Assembly (NCBI RefSeq): GCF_022213065.1
Contig: NZ_JAKLJA010000020.1
Span: 62,001 to 126,000, forward strand
Length of the DNA stretch: 64,000 nt
Source: Paraburkholderia tagetis
GTDB taxonomy: Bacteria; Pseudomonadota; Gammaproteobacteria; Burkholderiales; Burkholderiaceae
Direction: 5' to 3'
In this document: positions 51,581 to 61,256 of the stretch, piece by piece
Numbering within the stretch: position 1 is the stretch's first letter
Layout of the letters: each line of letters begins with the position of its first letter
Position numbers and translations under genes: made by a program
Notes under the pieces: model-generated
Told to the model about the DNA's origin: nothing
Database searches by the model: none
The model's input: the letters and a program-made list of their open reading frames with translations, nothing else

Positions 51581-52909
51581 ATGACTGCCACTTCGCTGAA
51601 CACACAGACGCATGCCGATGCGCACGGGCATACGCGCGCGTCGCGTGCGAAGGCCATCGCCGCGATCACGCTTGGCAACGGCCTGGAGTTTTTCGACTTC
51701 ACGGTCTACAGCTTCTTTGCGACGACCATCGGCGCACTGTTCTTTCCGGTGCATGGCGCGCTGAATCAATTGCTGCTCGCCGTGGGCAGCTTCGGTGTGG
51801 GGTTCATCGTGCGGCCGCTCGGCGGCGTGATGATCGGCGCGTTCGCAGACCGCGCGGGCCGCAAGGCGGCCATGACGCTTACGCTGTGGCTCATGGCGCT
51901 CGGCTCGGCGATGATTGCGTTCGCGCCCACCTACGCGCAGATCGGCCTCGCCGCGCCCGCGCTGATCGTGCTCGCGCGGCTCGTGCAGGGCTTCGCGGTG
52001 GGCGGCGAGGTGGGGGCCTCCACCTCGATGCTGCTCGAATACGCGGACGACCGCTCGCGCGGTTTTTACGGTAGCTGGCAGTTCGTGAGCCAAGGGCTCA
52101 ACACCGTCTGCGGTGCGCTGCTCGGCGTCGTGCTCTCTTCGGCGCTCACGCCTGAGGCGCTCCAGAGCTGGGGCTGGCGTGTGCCGTTCGTGATCGGCAT
52201 GCTGGTCGTGCCGGTGGGCGTCTATATTCGCCGCCATCTCGACGAAACACTCGAGCATGTCGAAGACGTGGACATGGCCGCGCCGGTGACCGAAGCCGCG
52301 CGTCCGCTGCGCGAGATCTTTTCGCACCATCGCACGGCGCTCGTCGCGGGCGTCGTCACGACCATCGGCGGCACGGCGGCGAACTATATCGTGCTGTTCT
52401 ACATGTCCACCTACGCGATCAAGATCCTCGGCATGCCGATGTCGGTGGGCATGAGCGCGGCACTCGTGGCCGCGCTCGTCACGGCCGTGTGCTCGCCGTT
52501 CGCCGGCATCCTGTCCGACCGCTTCGGCCGCAAGCGGGTGCTCGGCTATTCGCGCGTGCTGCTGATCGCGGTGATCTATCCGGCATTCATGCTGATCCAC
52601 GCCGTGCCCACGGTGCCGACTTTGCTCGCCGTGGTGGCCGTGCTGGGCGCGATCGTTGCGTTCACAGCGGTGCCCAACGTCGTCATGCTGCCCGAGCTCT
52701 TCCCGCAGTCGATTCGCGTGACTGGCATGTGCATCGTCTATTGCGTGGGCGTCTCGATCTTCGGCGGTTTCGCGCAGTTCTTCGCGACCTGGCTCATTGC
52801 GCTGCTCGGCAACCCGCTCGCGCCGGCCTGGTATCTGATCGGCTGCGGAGCCGTTTCGCTGCTGGCCTTGCCGTTGGTCCGCGAGCCGGCGGGCCGGCCG
52901 CTCGATTGA
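51581..52909 (+). CDS. MHS-family MFS metabolite:H+ symporter
   Basis: 442 residues, 12 helices. Metabolite:H+ symporter (MHS) signatures: ITLGNGLEFFDFTVYSFFA near residue 30, GAFADRAGRKAAMTLTL (motif A), RLVQGFAVGGEVGASTSMLLE and YGSWQFVSQGLN. Members import dicarboxylates, citrate, proline/betaine or shikimate. It is co-oriented with the M20 hydrolase and likely imports its substrate or product. The ATG at 51581 follows AGGAGACC; five residues upstream are in frame but unlikely. Confidence 0.92.
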   Translation: MTATSLNTQTHADAHGHTRASRAKAIAAITLGNGLEFFDFTVYSFFATTIGALFFPVHGALNQLLLAVGSFGVGFIVRPLGGVMIGAFADRAGRKAAMTLTLWLMALGSAMIAFAPTYAQIGLAAPALIVLARLVQGFAVGGEVGASTSMLLEYADDRSRGFYGSWQFVSQGLNTVCGALLGVVLSSALTPEALQSWGWRVPFVIGMLVVPVGVYIRRHLDETLEHVEDVDMAAPVTEAARPLREIFSHHRTALVAGVVTTIGGTAANYIVLFYMSTYAIKILGMPMSVGMSAALVAALVTAVCSPFAGILSDRFGRKRVLGYSRVLLIAVIYPAFMLIHAVPTVPTLLAVVAVLGAIVAFTAVPNVVMLPELFPQSIRVTGMCIVYCVGVSIFGGFAQFFATWLIALLGNPLAPAWYLIGCGAVSLLALPLVREPAGRPLD

Positions 52910-53213
52910 GGCCGGTTTGACGACGGGGCGATGCAGCCGGTCAACACGGTTGTGCGCCCCGTCAAAATGTGTGCGATCCACTCTTCTGATTTATTGCCAT
53001 AAATGCAACTTCTCACGTGATTGTTTCGCGATGCGTAATGATTTTTGATTGCCGGCAAACACCCGTTGTTTGGCGGGCAAACTCGACCGTGTCGATAAAG
53101 GAAACGCAGTAAGATTTCGCTCCGAGCTTCCTGGCGGCGCAGCACATCCGGCATGACCGGATTCGCCTCGAGTTCGTCGGTCCAGCGTAGATCGTCGATA
53201 ACGGAGAAAGATC
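52910..53213. other. MHS-RND intergenic region
   Basis: A stem GACGGGGCG (52922-52930) with CGCCCCGTC (52955-52963) follows the MHS gene without a T tract. The rest is A/T-richer at 52965-53060, probably the pump promoter. No regulator gene for the pump is adjacent. Confidence 0.45.
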
Positions 53214-54926
53214 ATGGCAAGCGGAAAAAGGGTGGCACGGTTGTGCCTGTCCCTGGGTATGGTGTTCGGGGTTGCTGCGTGCCACGACAAGACGCCGGTG
53301 GCGTCGGCGCGACCACCTGCGAATGTGGACGTTATCAACGTCGCGCTGCGCGACGTTCCAGTGGTGTTCGATTACGTAGGGCAGACCGAAAGCTCGCAGC
53401 AGGTCGAGATTCGCTCGCGCGTAAACGGTTTTCTTGAAAGACGCGTCTATGAAGAAGGCGCGATGGTCCATCAGGGCGACGTGATGTTCCAGATGGACCG
53501 CAAGCCCTTCCAGGCCGCGCTCGACGCCGCGCGCGCCGAGTATGCGCAACAGAAGGCGCGGCTCGATACGGCGCAGGCCAACCTGAACCGCGTGCGCCCG
53601 CTCGCGGCCAGGAATGCACTGAGCCAGAAAGACCTCGACGACTCGGTCGGCCAGGAACGGGCGGCGGCAGCGGCGCTCGAGCAGGCGCGCGCCAATGTCA
53701 CCAGTGCGAACCTCAATCTCGGCTATACCACGATCACGGCGCCCGTCACGGGGCTGTCGAGCTTCGCGAAGAAGCAGGACGGCTCCTATATCGACGCGAG
53801 CAACAGCCTGCTGACCTACGTTGCGAAGCTCGATCCCATGTGGATCAACTTCTCGCTCTCCGAGAACGAGATGCTGAATCTGCGTGCGCAGACGAAGAGC
53901 GGGGCGCTCAAGCTGCCGCAGATCGGCGAGTTCGAAGCGGTGATCGTGCTCGCCGACGGCAGCGTGTATCCGCAGCGCGGCCATATCAAGTTCGCCGACG
54001 CGTCCTTGAGCGAAGAGACCGGCACGTATCTGATTCGCGCCGAGGTGAGGAATCCGGGCGGCACCTTGCGGCCCGGGCAGTTCGTGCGCATCAAGCTGCT
54101 GGGCGCCCAGCGGACGAGTGCGGTGGCGGTGCCGCAGGTCGCCGTGCAGCAAGGGCCGCGCGGCGCGTTCGTGTGGACCGTGGACAAGGACGGCAAGGCG
54201 CAGCAGCGCGCCGTCGAAACGGGCGAATGGAACGGCAACGACTGGGTCATCAGCTCGGGTCTGCACGCGGGCGACCATGTCGTGATCGACAATACGCTCA
54301 AGTTGATGCCGGGTGCGCCAGTGCAGGAGAAGGTGGTGCCCACGCCCTCTGCCGCAGTCAAGCTCGGTGGCGAGGCTGGCGCGGCGGATGCCAATGGCGC
54401 AAGCGCCTCGAGTGCCTCGAGTGCCTCGAGTGCCTCAAGCGCTGCGAGCGGTTCGAGTGCCGCGAACGCTGCGAACACCAATAACGGAAATGCAGGCGCG
54501 GCCAACGGCGTGAATCCGGCGAATGCTGGAGGCGCCGTGAACGCGAAGGCGGGCACCGTTGCAGATGCGGCGGGCCCGGCGGCGACCACCGCGAGCGCGT
54601 CCGATCCCTCGCAGCTTTACTTCGCGGCAGGCAGCGCGAGTCTTGACGCGCAATCGGCCTCGGCGCTCGCGGCGGTCGCGCAGCGCCTTGCCGCGTCGCC
54701 CGAGACGCGCGTCGTGATTTCGGGCTATACCGATTCGAGCGGTCCCCGCGCACACAACGAGCGCCTCGCTCATGCGCGCGCCTCGACCGTGCGCACGGCG
54801 CTGATTGTCGCGGGTGTGCAGGATGCGCGCATCGAAATGCGCAAGCCCGCGAAGATCGTCGCCACCGATCCAGCCGACAAGTCCCGCCGCGTGGACGTCA
54901 CGCTCTCGCCCGCAGCGGGAGGTTGA
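53214..54926 (+). CDS. RND efflux periplasmic adaptor fused to an OmpA-like peptidoglycan-binding domain
   Basis: 570 residues, far longer than usual adaptors (about 380-400). Lipoprotein signal with lipobox GVAAC (Cys23). Residues about 40-375 are the MexE/AcrA-type adaptor: barrel-sandwich (EIRSRVNGFLERRVYEEGAM), helical hairpin (ALDAARAEYAQQKARLDTAQ) and beta-barrel. About 376-462 is an Ala/Ser/Asn linker encoded partly by 9-bp tandem repeats. Residues 463-570 are an OmpA-like domain: LYFAAGSASLDAQS, then GYTDSSGPRAHNERLAHARA with the Asp/Arg pair that binds diaminopimelate. It is the first gene of the pump operon; the pump gene follows after 3 bp. GGAGAAAGATC precedes the ATG. Confidence 0.93.
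   Translation: MASGKRVARLCLSLGMVFGVAACHDKTPVASARPPANVDVINVALRDVPVVFDYVGQTESSQQVEIRSRVNGFLERRVYEEGAMVHQGDVMFQMDRKPFQAALDAARAEYAQQKARLDTAQANLNRVRPLAARNALSQKDLDDSVGQERAAAAALEQARANVTSANLNLGYTTITAPVTGLSSFAKKQDGSYIDASNSLLTYVAKLDPMWINFSLSENEMLNLRAQTKSGALKLPQIGEFEAVIVLADGSVYPQRGHIKFADASLSEETGTYLIRAEVRNPGGTLRPGQFVRIKLLGAQRTSAVAVPQVAVQQGPRGAFVWTVDKDGKAQQRAVETGEWNGNDWVISSGLHAGDHVVIDNTLKLMPGAPVQEKVVPTPSAAVKLGGEAGAADANGASASSASSASSASSAASGSSAANAANTNNGNAGAANGVNPANAGGAVNAKAGTVADAAGPAATTASASDPSQLYFAAGSASLDAQSASALAAVAQRLAASPETRVVISGYTDSSGPRAHNERLAHARASTVRTALIVAGVQDARIEMRKPAKIVATDPADKSRRVDVTLSPAAGG
54405..54440 (+). repeat. In-frame 9-bp tandem repeats coding the adaptor linker
   Basis: GCCTCGAGT occurs three times perfectly (54405-54431) and a fourth degenerate unit follows to 54440. 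Each encodes Ala-Ser-Ser. Slippage would change linker length without breaking the frame. Confidence 0.85.
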
Positions 54927-54929
54927 GCG

Positions 54930-57900
54930 ATGAAGTTCTCCCACTTCTTCATCGACCGGCCGATCTTCGCGTCGGTCCTGTCGATCATCATCGTCGTGGC
55001 CGGCTTCCTGGCCATGCTCAACCTGCCGGTCGCGCAGTTCCCCGACATCGCGCCGCCGCAGATCACGGTGAGCGCGACCTATCCCGGCGCGAGCGCCGAC
55101 ATCGTCGCACAAAACGTCGCCGCGCCCATCGAGCAGCAGGTGAACGGCGCCGACAACATGATGTACATGAGTTCATCGAGCTCCTCGACGGGCAACATGA
55201 CGCTCACCGTGTACTTCAACATCGGCACCGACCCCTCGCTCGCCCAGGTGGACGTGCAAAACCGCGTGAACCTCGCGCTGCCCACGCTGCCCGATTCGGT
55301 CACGCAGCAGGGCGTCTCGGTGCAGAAGCGCTCGTCGGCGTTCATGATGGTGATCGCCGTCTATTCGCCTGACGACACGTTCGACCAGCAGTATGTCGCG
55401 AACTACGCGAACGTCTACGTGCTCGACGCGATCAAGCGCCTGCCGGGCGCGAACCAGTCGGCAATCATGGGCTCACCCGATTACGCGATGCGCGTGTGGG
55501 TCAAGCCGGACCGCATGGCCAAGCTCGGCATCACCGTGGACGACGTGAAGAACGCGATCAGCGCGCAGAACCAGCAGTTCTCCGCCGGCCGCCTCGGCCA
55601 GTCGCCCACCAGCTCGCCTGTCCTGCAGACCTTCCCGGTGGCCACCAAAGGCCGCCTCACCGAGCCCGCCGACTTCGACGACATCATCCTGCGCGCCAAG
55701 TCGGGCGATGCGGCGATCGTGCGCATCAAGGACATCGGCCATACTGATCTGGGCGCGAAGGACTACTCGATGCGCGGCCGCTATAACGGCAAGACCGCCA
55801 CGCTGCTCGCGGTCTACCAGCAGCCTGGCGCCAACGCGCTGCAGGTGTCGAAGCAGGTGCGCGCCACGCTCGATCAGTTGCAGAAGAGCTTCCCGCCCGG
55901 CCTCAAGTATGAAATCGCGCTCGACACGACCGAGTTCGTGCACGAGTCGATCGACGAGGTGGTGAAGACGCTGCGTGACGCGGTGTTACTCGTGATCCTG
56001 GTGGTGTTCATCTTCCTGCAGAGCTTCCGCGCCACGCTGGTGCCGATTCTTGCGGTGCCGGTGTCGATCATCGGCGCGTTCATCGGCATGACGGTGTTCG
56101 GCTTCTCGGTGAACATGCTCACGCTATTCGGTCTGGTGCTCGCGATCGGCATTGTCGTGGACGACGCGATCGTGGTGATCGAGAACGTCGAGCGCAACAT
56201 GACCGAGTTCAAGCTGCCTCCCAAGGAAGCGGCCAAGCGCGCCATGGACGAAGTGAGCGGCCCCGTGGTGGCCATCGTGCTCGTGCTGCTCGCGGTGTTC
56301 ATCCCGGTTGCGTTTCTCTCGGGCATCACTGGGCAGCTCTACAAGCAGTTCGCCGTGACCATCGCGGTCTCGGTGGTGCTGTCGGGCATCGTCGCGCTCA
56401 CGCTCTCGCCGGCGCTGGCCGCCATCCTGCTCAAGCCGGAGCAAAAGAAGAAGAACCGCTTCTTCGTATGGTTCAACGACCGCTTCGAGCGGGTGACCGA
56501 AGGCTACGGCCGGTCGGTGCAGTCGGTCATCCGCCGCGTCATGCTCTCGGTCTTGCTGATCGCCGTGATGTGCGTCGCCACCGGGATGCTCTTCAAGAAG
56601 ATCCCCACTTCGTTCGTGCCGGTCGAGGACCAGGGCTATCTGCTCGGCGCGGTCATCACGCCGGACGCCGCGAGTCTCGATCGCACCGGAGATATCTCGA
56701 AGCGCGCCGAAGACTGGTTCATGAAGCAGCCCGCCGTCAAGGCCGTGGCCGCGCCTATCGGCTACAGCCTGATCGACTCGCAGTACAAGGCCAACGCCGG
56801 CACGCTGTTCGTCACGCTCAAGGACTTCAGCGAGCGGGGCAAGGACGGCAGCGCCGCCGACATCATCAATGCGGCCAACCGGGCGTTCGCGGGCTTCAAG
56901 GACGGCGTGGTGATACCGATCAACCCGCCTTCCATTCCAGGCCTCGGCACGACGGGCGGATTCGAGTTCTGGGTGCAGACCACGGGTGATGGCACTTACC
57001 AGCAGCTTGAAGAGAAGGTTCGCGCGGTGATCGCGAAAGCGCGCCAGAATCCGGCGCTGCGCGGTATCAACTCGACCATCGACACGAACTCGCGGCAGTT
57101 GCTCGTGGAAGTGGATCGCGAGCGCGCCGAGTCACAGGGCGTGGCGGTGCAGGATGTTTATGCTGCATTGCAGACGATGTTCGGTTCGTCTTACGTGAGC
57201 CAGTTCCCGAAGGGCAGCCGCCTGTTCCAGGTGATCGTGCAGGCCGAGCCGCAATACCGTACGCGCCCCGAGGACATCCAGCAGCTCTACGTGCGCAACC
57301 GCTCCGGCGACATGGTGCCCATCAAGGCGGTCACGACCTACAAGTTCGTGAACGGCGCGGACATCGTGAACCGCTTCAACAACTTCCCGGCCGCCAAGAT
57401 CACGGGCGACGCCGCGCCCGGCCACAGCTCGGGCGAAGCGATCGCGGCAATGGAGGAGATCTCGAAAGAAGTGCTCGGCGATGGCTACGGCTACGCATGG
57501 AGCGGCCAGGCGTACGAAGAAAAGACCGCGGGTTCGACGGCGGGGCTCGTGTTCGGCTTCGCGCTGCTGATGGTGTTCCTGATTCTCGCGGCTCAGTACG
57601 AGAAGTGGTCGCTGCCGATCGGCGTGCTGCTGGCGGTGCCGTTCGCGGTGTTCGGCGCGCTCGTGGGCATTCTGATCCGCGGCATGGAAGACGACGTGTA
57701 CTTCCAGATCGGCCTCACGGTGCTGATCGCGCTCGCGGCAAAGAACGCCATTCTGATCTTCGAGTTCGCCGTGGAAATGCGCGAGAAGGAGGGCATGTCG
57801 CCATACGAGGCCGCGCTGCACGCCGCGAAACTGCGTCTGCGCCCGATCATCATGACTTCGCTCGCGTTCATTCTGGGTTGCATACCGCTCGCCATCGCGA

Positions 57901-58091
57901 CCGGGGCATCAGCGGCAAGCCGCCGCTCGCTCGGCACGGGCGTGGTGTTCGGCATGCTTGGCGCTACGCTCATCGCGCTCTTCTTTATTCCGATGTTCTT
58001 CTGGGGGCTCGAAACGCTTTCGTCGCGCAAGAAGCCCGAAGCCGAACCGGACTTGCCGGCGCCGGCGGCTCCGCCCGCGCAGGAGGGTTGA
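54930..58091 (+). CDS. RND multidrug efflux transporter, HAE1 family
   Basis: 1,053 residues, twelve helices with two large periplasmic loops. Proton-relay aspartates: GIVVDDAIVVIENVER in TM4. Other HAE1 features: MKFSHFFIDRPIFASVLSII at the start, FPDIAPPQITVSATYPGAS and the C-terminal GTGVVFGMLGATLIALFFIP. It exports hydrophobic drugs via the tripartite complex with the adaptor (3 bp upstream) and the outer membrane factor (4 bp downstream). Confidence 0.95.
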   Translation: MKFSHFFIDRPIFASVLSIIIVVAGFLAMLNLPVAQFPDIAPPQITVSATYPGASADIVAQNVAAPIEQQVNGADNMMYMSSSSSSTGNMTLTVYFNIGTDPSLAQVDVQNRVNLALPTLPDSVTQQGVSVQKRSSAFMMVIAVYSPDDTFDQQYVANYANVYVLDAIKRLPGANQSAIMGSPDYAMRVWVKPDRMAKLGITVDDVKNAISAQNQQFSAGRLGQSPTSSPVLQTFPVATKGRLTEPADFDDIILRAKSGDAAIVRIKDIGHTDLGAKDYSMRGRYNGKTATLLAVYQQPGANALQVSKQVRATLDQLQKSFPPGLKYEIALDTTEFVHESIDEVVKTLRDAVLLVILVVFIFLQSFRATLVPILAVPVSIIGAFIGMTVFGFSVNMLTLFGLVLAIGIVVDDAIVVIENVERNMTEFKLPPKEAAKRAMDEVSGPVVAIVLVLLAVFIPVAFLSGITGQLYKQFAVTIAVSVVLSGIVALTLSPALAAILLKPEQKKKNRFFVWFNDRFERVTEGYGRSVQSVIRRVMLSVLLIAVMCVATGMLFKKIPTSFVPVEDQGYLLGAVITPDAASLDRTGDISKRAEDWFMKQPAVKAVAAPIGYSLIDSQYKANAGTLFVTLKDFSERGKDGSAADIINAANRAFAGFKDGVVIPINPPSIPGLGTTGGFEFWVQTTGDGTYQQLEEKVRAVIAKARQNPALRGINSTIDTNSRQLLVEVDRERAESQGVAVQDVYAALQTMFGSSYVSQFPKGSRLFQVIVQAEPQYRTRPEDIQQLYVRNRSGDMVPIKAVTTYKFVNGADIVNRFNNFPAAKITGDAAPGHSSGEAIAAMEEISKEVLGDGYGYAWSGQAYEEKTAGSTAGLVFGFALLMVFLILAAQYEKWSLPIGVLLAVPFAVFGALVGILIRGMEDDVYFQIGLTVLIALAAKNAILIFEFAVEMREKEGMSPYEAALHAAKLRLRPIIMTSLAFILGCIPLAIATGASAASRRSLGTGVVFGMLGATLIALFFIPMFFWGLETLSSRKKPEAEPDLPAPAAPPAQEG

Positions 58092-58095
58092 AGCC

Positions 58096-59544
58096 ATGAG
58101 CCCAAAAATCATGCGCGCACTGAAGCCCATTGTCCTCGCCGCGAGCACCGTCTGGCTCGCGGCCTGCGCGGTCGGTCCCGACTATCATCGGCCCACGGTG
58201 GAGACGCCGTCCACCTACCGCTTCGCATCGGCCGATGCCGAGGTGGTGGATACGTCGCTCGACTGGTGGAAGCAGTTCAACGACCCCGTCCTCGACGATC
58301 TGGTCACGAAGGCGCTCGCGCAGAACAAGGATCTCGGCATTGCGGCGGCGCGTGTCGAAGAGTATTACGGCCGCTATGTCGTGGCGCGCTCGGGTCTGTT
58401 CCCGCAGGTGGGCGTGAATTTCGGCGGCTCGCGCAGCCGCGGCGTGCCAGCACCCGGCTATCCGCCGCTGGTCGGCAATCAGGTGCAGCTCCAGGGCGTG
58501 GCCTCGTGGGAGATCGACTTGTTCGGCCGCCTGCGGCGCTTGACCGAAGCCGCGCGCGCCGAGTATCTCGGCACGCAATCAGCGCAGCAGGCTACGCGTA
58601 TTTCGCTGATCTCCAATGTGGCGACGAGCTATCTGCAACTGCGCGACTACGACAATCAACTGACGATTGCGCAGCAGACGCTCGAGAGCCGCGACGGCAC
58701 GGTCAAGCTGTTCGAAGCGCGCTTCGCGGGCGGGGTGGTGTCACAACTGCAACTGAGCCAGGCGCGCTCCGAATATGAATCGGCGCAGGCGTCGGTCTAC
58801 TCGATCCAGAAGCAGATCGCGCAGCAAGAGGACGCGATTTCCCTGCTGCTCGGCCAGAACCCGGGGCCGGTTCCGCGCGGCAAATCCATCGCGCAGCTTT
58901 CCGTGCCGGTGATACCGGCGGGGTTGCCGTCGTCGTTGCTGGAGCGCCGTCCCGACATTCAGCAGGCGGAGCAGGCGCTTATTGCAGCGAATGCGCAGAT
59001 CGGCGCCGCGCGTGCGCAGTACTTCCCGGAGATCTCGCTCACCGGTATGTTCGGCGCGGCCAGCACGGCACTTTCGGGGCTTTGGACCGGGCCTGCGCGT
59101 GTATGGTCGTTCGCGGGCGCGGTCTCGCAGCCGATCTTCCAGGGCGGTGCGATCGCGGGTTCCGTGCATTCGGCCGAGGCGGCGCATCAGGAGGCGCTCC
59201 TGAGCTACGAGCAGACGATCCAGCAGGCATTCGCGGACGTGGAGGATGCGCTGGTCGGCGCCACGCGCACGCAGGATCAGCTCGAAGCCACCACGCGCCA
59301 GGTGGATGCGCTCACGCAGTACACGTCGCTGGCGCGGGATCTCTACGAGGGGGGCTACACGAGCTATCTGGAAGTGCTCGACGCCGAGCGTAGCCTCTTC
59401 GCGGCGCAAATCCAGCAATCCCAGTTGCAGGACCAGCGGCTCGCGCAGATCGTGGGCCTGTACAAGGCGCTCGGCTATGGATGGACGCCGCCCGCACAGG
59501 CGGCCGGCGCGAATGCTGCCTCCCAGCCCGCGCCGCAGTCCTGA
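58096..59544 (+). CDS. RND outer membrane efflux lipoprotein (NodT/OprM family)
   Basis: 482 residues. Lipobox WLAAC gives Cys22; family landmarks AVGPDYHRPTVETPSTYRF, DLGIAAARVEEYYGRY, the second-repeat LLERRPDIQQAEQALIAAN and the closing YTSYLEVLDAERSLFAAQIQ. Forms the trimeric TolC-like outer membrane channel. The ATG follows AGGAGGGTTGAAGCC, four bases after the pump stop. It completes the three-gene operon. Confidence 0.94.
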   Translation: MSPKIMRALKPIVLAASTVWLAACAVGPDYHRPTVETPSTYRFASADAEVVDTSLDWWKQFNDPVLDDLVTKALAQNKDLGIAAARVEEYYGRYVVARSGLFPQVGVNFGGSRSRGVPAPGYPPLVGNQVQLQGVASWEIDLFGRLRRLTEAARAEYLGTQSAQQATRISLISNVATSYLQLRDYDNQLTIAQQTLESRDGTVKLFEARFAGGVVSQLQLSQARSEYESAQASVYSIQKQIAQQEDAISLLLGQNPGPVPRGKSIAQLSVPVIPAGLPSSLLERRPDIQQAEQALIAANAQIGAARAQYFPEISLTGMFGAASTALSGLWTGPARVWSFAGAVSQPIFQGGAIAGSVHSAEAAHQEALLSYEQTIQQAFADVEDALVGATRTQDQLEATTRQVDALTQYTSLARDLYEGGYTSYLEVLDAERSLFAAQIQQSQLQDQRLAQIVGLYKALGYGWTPPAQAAGANAASQPAPQS

Positions 59545-59549
59545 CGCGC

Positions 59550-59915
59550 TCAGTCTGGGGAACTACGGTCTGCGAGCGCAAGCTCGCAGTCCTTCAGTAC
59601 CTGCATGACGAGCTTGGCTTGATAGTTGAGGTCGTCGGTGTCGAGGATTTCCTCGACGGCGTCGCGCGCCCATGTAGCGTCGACAAACCATGCGTGCTGC
59701 TTGGCGATTTCCTGGGCGATGGCGGTGAGCCGCGCGATGGCGAGCCAGTCGGCCTCGCGTGCGTGGCGGTCGAGCCACTTGTGCGCGGCCTGCACGTGAA
59801 AAGCCGCGTTGGGCCACGTTTCGTTGAGGTAGTACGCTCCGAGGCTCCCGCAGGTGAGCCAGCAGAGCAGTTCCACGCGGTCGCGCGGACTCAGGTGGTG
59901 GCGTACATCACTCAT
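59550..59915 (-). CDS. Conserved-looking cytoplasmic protein of unknown function
   Basis: 121 residues, helical, rich in Trp and His: LLCWLTCGSLGAYYLNETWP, HKWLDRHAREADWLAIARLT, then EEILDTDDLNYQAKLVMQVL. No signal peptide, domain or motif that I recognise. Codon use is normal. It ends 5 bp from the convergent outer-membrane gene. Confidence 0.8.
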   Translation of the reverse strand: MSDVRHHLSPRDRVELLCWLTCGSLGAYYLNETWPNAAFHVQAAHKWLDRHAREADWLAIARLTAIAQEIAKQHAWFVDATWARDAVEEILDTDDLNYQAKLVMQVLKDCELALADRSSPD

Positions 59916-60437
59916 GGCGACGCTCGCGAAGGTGACAGAGTTCGATTGACGGGCACATGCGCGCTACGACTCCGGTATTCAGACAATATCACGGGTGACT
60001 TAAGCTCGCCGGAGCAATAGACGTGCCCCGTACGCGGGCTACGGGAATAGCGTCGCCTGGCGGTGGGTGGTATGCAAACCAGGGCTGACACCAGGGCAGC
60101 GACCGGCTGCAATTGGGCTGATACGGCTGATACGCAGGGCAAAGCTGCGTGCAGCCGGCGCCATGCAGGGCGCATGCGCCCAGGCGTGAGCACGGCACGC
60201 GTCGTGCATTTCGTGCGTGTATGGGGGCGCAGGATTAACGGGCGCTGCTGCGCTCGAACGCTATGGTCAAGCCCTATATCGTTTTGCCGCCGTGTCCGTT
60301 ATCGAGCGACGCGCCGACCGCGTAAACAAATCGCAAAACCGTCCGCTGGACTACCTAGAATGCAACAGCGTGCTGCAAAAGCGTGCGCCTCGTACGACGG
60401 TAGGACGCTGTCGCGCAACCACACATGGAGGCTTGAG
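59916..60437. other. Promoter region of the peroxiredoxin gene
   Basis: About 520 bp. A 9-bp direct repeat GGCTGATAC lies at 60116-60124 and 60125-60133. Open frames here have poor codon bias and run into the peroxiredoxin gene. No clear OxyR site was found. Confidence 0.45.
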
Positions 60438-61094
60438 ATGACGATTCGTCTAGGAGAAGATGCACCCGATTTCACCGCTGAAACTACTGAAGGCACGATC
60501 AATTTTCACGAATGGATCGGCGATCATTGGGCCATTCTGTTTTCTCATCCGAAGGATTTCACGCCCGTCTGCACGACGGAGCTCGGCTATATGGCCCGGC
60601 TCAAGCCCGAGTTCGACAAGCGCAATACGCGCATCATCGGCCTGAGCGTGGACCCGGTGAGCGACCATCAGAAATGGGTCAAGGACATCGAGGAAACGCA
60701 GGGCAGCGCGGTCAACTATCCGCTGATCGGGGACGCGGACCTGAACGTCGCCAAGCTCTACGACATGATTCACCCGGCCGCGAGCGGCGGCGGTCCGCGC
60801 ACGGCGAACGACAACGCCACGGTGCGCTCGGTGTTCATCATCGGCCCGGACAAGAAGGTGAAGGCCATGCTCGTCTATCCGATGAGCTCGGGCCGCAACT
60901 TCGACGAAGTGTTGCGTTTGCTCGACTCGCTGCAACTAACTGTCAAGCACGCGGTGGCCACGCCTGTTAACTGGAAATCCGGCGACGATGTGATTATTCC
61001 GACTTCAGTTTCGGACGACGCTGCCAAGCAGAAGTATCCGCAGGGCTTCAAGACGCTCAAGCCGTATCTGCGCACTGTGGCGCAGCCGAAGTAG
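60438..61094 (+). CDS. 1-Cys peroxiredoxin (Prx6 family)
   Basis: 218 residues. The peroxidatic Cys45 lies in HPKDFTPVCTTELG (PxxxTxxC), and no second cysteine exists in the chain, so it is a 1-Cys peroxidase needing glutathione, ascorbate or another reductant. The C-terminal dimerisation extension (FKTLKPYLRTV) is typical of Prx6. Reduces H2O2, organic and phospholipid hydroperoxides. The ATG at 60438 follows GGAGGCTTGAG; the in-frame upstream extension is not coding-like. Confidence 0.94.
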   Translation: MTIRLGEDAPDFTAETTEGTINFHEWIGDHWAILFSHPKDFTPVCTTELGYMARLKPEFDKRNTRIIGLSVDPVSDHQKWVKDIEETQGSAVNYPLIGDADLNVAKLYDMIHPAASGGGPRTANDNATVRSVFIIGPDKKVKAMLVYPMSSGRNFDEVLRLLDSLQLTVKHAVATPVNWKSGDDVIIPTSVSDDAAKQKYPQGFKTLKPYLRTVAQPK

Positions 61095-61129
61095 CGCGGG
61101 GTGTTGGGGCTGGCTCATTGGTGCCGGCC

Positions 61130-61160
61130 AAAAAAAAAGCGGCGCACATCTGTGCGCCGC
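61130..61160 (-). terminator. ABC transporter operon terminator
   Basis: GCGGCGCAC and GTGCGCCGC form a 9-bp stem with A9 on its left, which is the U tract on the minus strand. It lies about 100 bp beyond the permease stop, and also borders the end of the convergent peroxiredoxin gene. Confidence 0.85.
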
Positions 61161-61256
61161 GAACGACAGGCCGGAGGATATCAGCCTCTCGCGCCCGGAC
61201 AGCCTTGCATAGGACCCGAGTAACGCGCTGAAGCGCGAACTCTGGTCGACAGGAAA

